DNA from: Pseudomonadota bacterium
GTDB taxonomy: Bacteria > Pseudomonadota > Alphaproteobacteria > Azospirillales > Azospirillaceae
Length of the DNA: 6,761 nt
Assembly (NCBI GenBank): GCA_023412175.1
Contig: JAEYOB010000033.1
Span: forward strand, 1 to 6,761
Direction of reading: 5' to 3'
This document shows positions 5,360-6,761 of this stretch, one piece after another. The translations under genes and the position numbers were made by a program. The notes under the pieces were generated by a model. That model saw only the letters and a list, made by a program, of their open reading frames with translations. It was not told the origin of the DNA and ran no database searches. The stretch's first letter is position 1. Every line of letters begins with the position of its first letter.

Positions 5360-6220
5360 CTATACCGCCGCCGCCTTCACCCCGGCCGCGCTGAAGCCCG
5401 GCCCGTTGGAGAGCGTGTAGAGGCCGCGCTGGCCGTCCACCGGCTTGAAGCGGTCGGTGATCCCCAGCACCGTTTCCGCACCGCCCAGGTAAAGCACGGC
5501 GTCCGGCGGCATCTGGCGGGCGATGGCCTCCAGCACCTTGGTCTTGGTCGGCTGGTCGAAATAGATCAGCACGTTGCGGCAGAACACCACGTCGAACTGG
5601 CCCAGCCCGCCGAGGTCGCCCAACAGGTTCCACTCGCGGAAGGACACCATCTGCCGCAGGTTCGGGGCGATCTGCCACTTGTCGCCCTGCTGCTTGAAGT
5701 GCTTCACCAGCATCTGGATGGGCAGGCCGCGCTGCACCTCGAACTGGGTGTAGATGCCGGCCTTGGATCGCTCGACCATCTCGGCCGAGATGTCGGTGCC
5801 GACGATCTCGATGCGCCAGCCGGCCAGCCGCGCCGCGTCCTCGTTCAGCATCATCGCCAGCGAGTACGCCTCCTGCCCGGACGAGCAGGCCGCCGACCAG
5901 ATGCGGATCGAGCGCTTGGCCGCCCGCGTTTCCAGCAGGCGCGGCAGAACGATCTGCTTGAACTGGTCGAAGGGCTTCTGGTCGCGGAAGAACGAGGACT
6001 CGTTGGTGGTCATCGCCTCCGTGATGTCGCGCAGCAGCGCTTCGTCCTTGCGGGTGCGCACGGTGGAGGCCAGTTCCTCCAGGCCCTTCATGTTCCACTT
6101 GCGCGCCACCGGCATCAGGCGCGATTCCAGAAGGTACGCCTTGTCCTTGGTGAGCACGAGACCCGAGCGCTGCTTCAGCAGCGTGGCGAACATGTCGAAG
6201 TCCTCGACCCTCATGTTCAT
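5360..6220 (-). CDS. cheR: Chemoreceptor glutamate methyltransferase CheR
   Basis: Transfers methyl groups from S-adenosylmethionine to specific glutamates of methyl-accepting chemotaxis proteins, opposing CheB, as part of sensory adaptation. The 286 residues show the CheR N-terminal helical domain (about 5-80, with RSGLVLTKDKAYLLESRL and TTNESSFFRD) and a Rossmann-type methyltransferase domain: the SAM-binding WSAACSSGQEAYSLAM (108-123), VGTDIS near 150, and CRNVLIYF near 214-221. No TPR or other C-terminal extension is present. ATG 6220 overlaps the cheB stop as ATGA. A second ATG at 6214 has GAGG at better spacing (8 bases) and loses only two residues, so either may be used. The overlap with cheB indicates coupled translation of the two antagonistic enzymes. 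Together with the nearby flagellar genes this suggests a motility-type chemotaxis system, but the rest of the che cluster is outside the window. Confidence 0.97.
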   Translation of the reverse strand: MNMRVEDFDMFATLLKQRSGLVLTKDKAYLLESRLMPVARKWNMKGLEELASTVRTRKDEALLRDITEAMTTNESSFFRDQKPFDQFKQIVLPRLLETRAAKRSIRIWSAACSSGQEAYSLAMMLNEDAARLAGWRIEIVGTDISAEMVERSKAGIYTQFEVQRGLPIQMLVKHFKQQGDKWQIAPNLRQMVSFREWNLLGDLGGLGQFDVVFCRNVLIYFDQPTKTKVLEAIARQMPPDAVLYLGGAETVLGITDRFKPVDGQRGLYTLSNGPGFSAAGVKAAAV

Positions 6221-6761
6221 GCCCTCGCCGCCAGCTTACGAAGAGTGGGACCGATCTCCTTGAGCGGCAGGATGGCGCTGCACAGGCCGGCCTGCGCCAC
6301 CGCGCCCGGCATGCCCCACACCACGCTGGACGCCTCGTCCTGGCCGATCAGCACGCCGCCCTGGCCGACCACGTCGGTGCAGCCGCGCATGCCGTCCTGG
6401 CCCATGCCGGTGAGGATGCAGGCCAGCACCTTGCGGGCGCCGAAGGCCTTGACGAGGGAGCGCATCATGGGATCCACGGCTGGCCGGCAGAAGTTCTCCG
6501 GCGGGTCCCTGGTGAGCTGGAGGATGTTCTGGCCGGCGCGCTGCGCCACCAGCATGTGGAAGTCGCCCGGCGCGATGTAGACCCGGCCGCCGGCGACGGC
6601 CTCGCCGTCCTTCGCCTCGGCGGCGGCGAGGCCGCACTGGCGGCTGATGTGCTCGGCCAGGATCGTGGTGAAGGTCGCCGGCATATGCTGGGTGATCAGG
6701 ATCGGCTGCGCCAGCCCCTTGAGGTGCGACAGCACCTCGAACAGCGCCTGCGGGCCGCCGG
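6217..6761 (-). CDS. cheB: Chemotaxis protein-glutamate methylesterase CheB (C-terminal part, cut by window edge)
   Basis: Removes methyl groups from chemoreceptor glutamates (and deamidates glutamines) to reset signalling; usually activated by CheA phosphorylation of an N-terminal receiver domain, which would lie outside the window. About 180 residues of the esterase domain are visible. They begin with GGPQAL, the end of the S-T-GGP nucleophile motif, so the catalytic Ser is just beyond the edge. ITQHMP supplies the catalytic His and LTGMGQDGM the catalytic Asp. The DPMMRSLVKAFG helix and the C-terminal EIGPTLRKLA end are also typical. It is first of the visible minus-strand series cheB-cheR-VOC and overlaps cheR by four bases. 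Whether a receiver domain is present cannot be seen; an unlinked esterase-only form is possible but less usual. Confidence 0.96.
   Translation of the reverse strand, partial: GGPQALFEVLSHLKGLAQPILITQHMPATFTTILAEHISRQCGLAAAEAKDGEAVAGGRVYIAPGDFHMLVAQRAGQNILQLTRDPPENFCRPAVDPMMRSLVKAFGARKVLACILTGMGQDGMRGCTDVVGQGGVLIGQDEASSVVWGMPGAVAQAGLCSAILPLKEIGPTLRKLAARA

Noticed and set aside
5301..6098. VOC gene read as one long fusion starting inside cheR
   Set aside because: The upstream part is an out-of-frame shadow of cheR. The VOC fold starts at MHIDRIDHF, right after a ribosome binding site at 5300.
5303..6580. Plus-strand open frame of 425 codons opposite cheR and part of cheB
   Set aside because: Antisense shadow of two well-recognised genes; no plausible domain or ribosome binding site.
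1..6761. CRISPR array, insertion sequence, tRNA/rRNA or defence/toxin system
   Set aside because: No regularly spaced repeats, transposase motifs, terminal inverted repeats, RNA-gene signatures or toxin/defence domains were seen on either strand. The core genes are ordinary flagellar and chemotaxis functions.

Overview
The window is high-G+C DNA with long open frames and strong third-position G/C bias. It carries a flagellar, chemotaxis and cell-cycle-regulator gene set: fliI, fliJ, ctrA, cheR and cheB. A CtrA master regulator that is almost fully conserved in its DNA-binding half places it in the Alphaproteobacteria. The G+C content and the gene partnership suggest a Rhodospirillales-type organism (Azospirillum, Rhodospirillum or Magnetospirillum relatives). 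That genus-level guess is inference only.

Layout from left to right. (1) Two overlapping plus-strand genes come first: the 3' end of a protein with a FliK-like C-terminal look (2-460), then a small QueF-like T-fold protein with no cysteine (475-822). (2) These converge on the minus-strand fliI-fliJ operon (2638-870), which encodes the ATPase and stalk of the flagellar type III export apparatus and has an ATGA stop/start overlap. A hairpin at 839-856 lies between the converging genes. (3) A divergent intergenic region follows (about 295 bp from the chosen fliI start, 220 bp from the longest open frame). It is richer in A+T and carries two near-consensus CtrA boxes plus GANTC sites. (4) ctrA (2934-3665, plus) ends in a good hairpin terminator. 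(5) A minus-strand block, transcribed cheB > cheR > VOC-fold protein > GT17-type glycosyltransferase, fills the rest. cheB is cut by the right edge just after its catalytic-serine motif.

Working together: CtrA probably controls both its own gene and fliIJ from the shared intergenic region. FliI/FliJ power and organise export of flagellar subunits. CheB and CheR set the methylation state of chemoreceptors. The glycosyltransferase and VOC protein are accessory genes with no proven link to motility, although flagellin or envelope glycosylation is a reasonable hypothesis for the former. I see no mobile element, CRISPR array, tRNA, rRNA or defence system. The least expected items are the cysteine-less QueF-like protein in a flagellar neighbourhood, the RNA hairpin that would bury the VOC gene's ribosome binding site, and the paired CtrA boxes.
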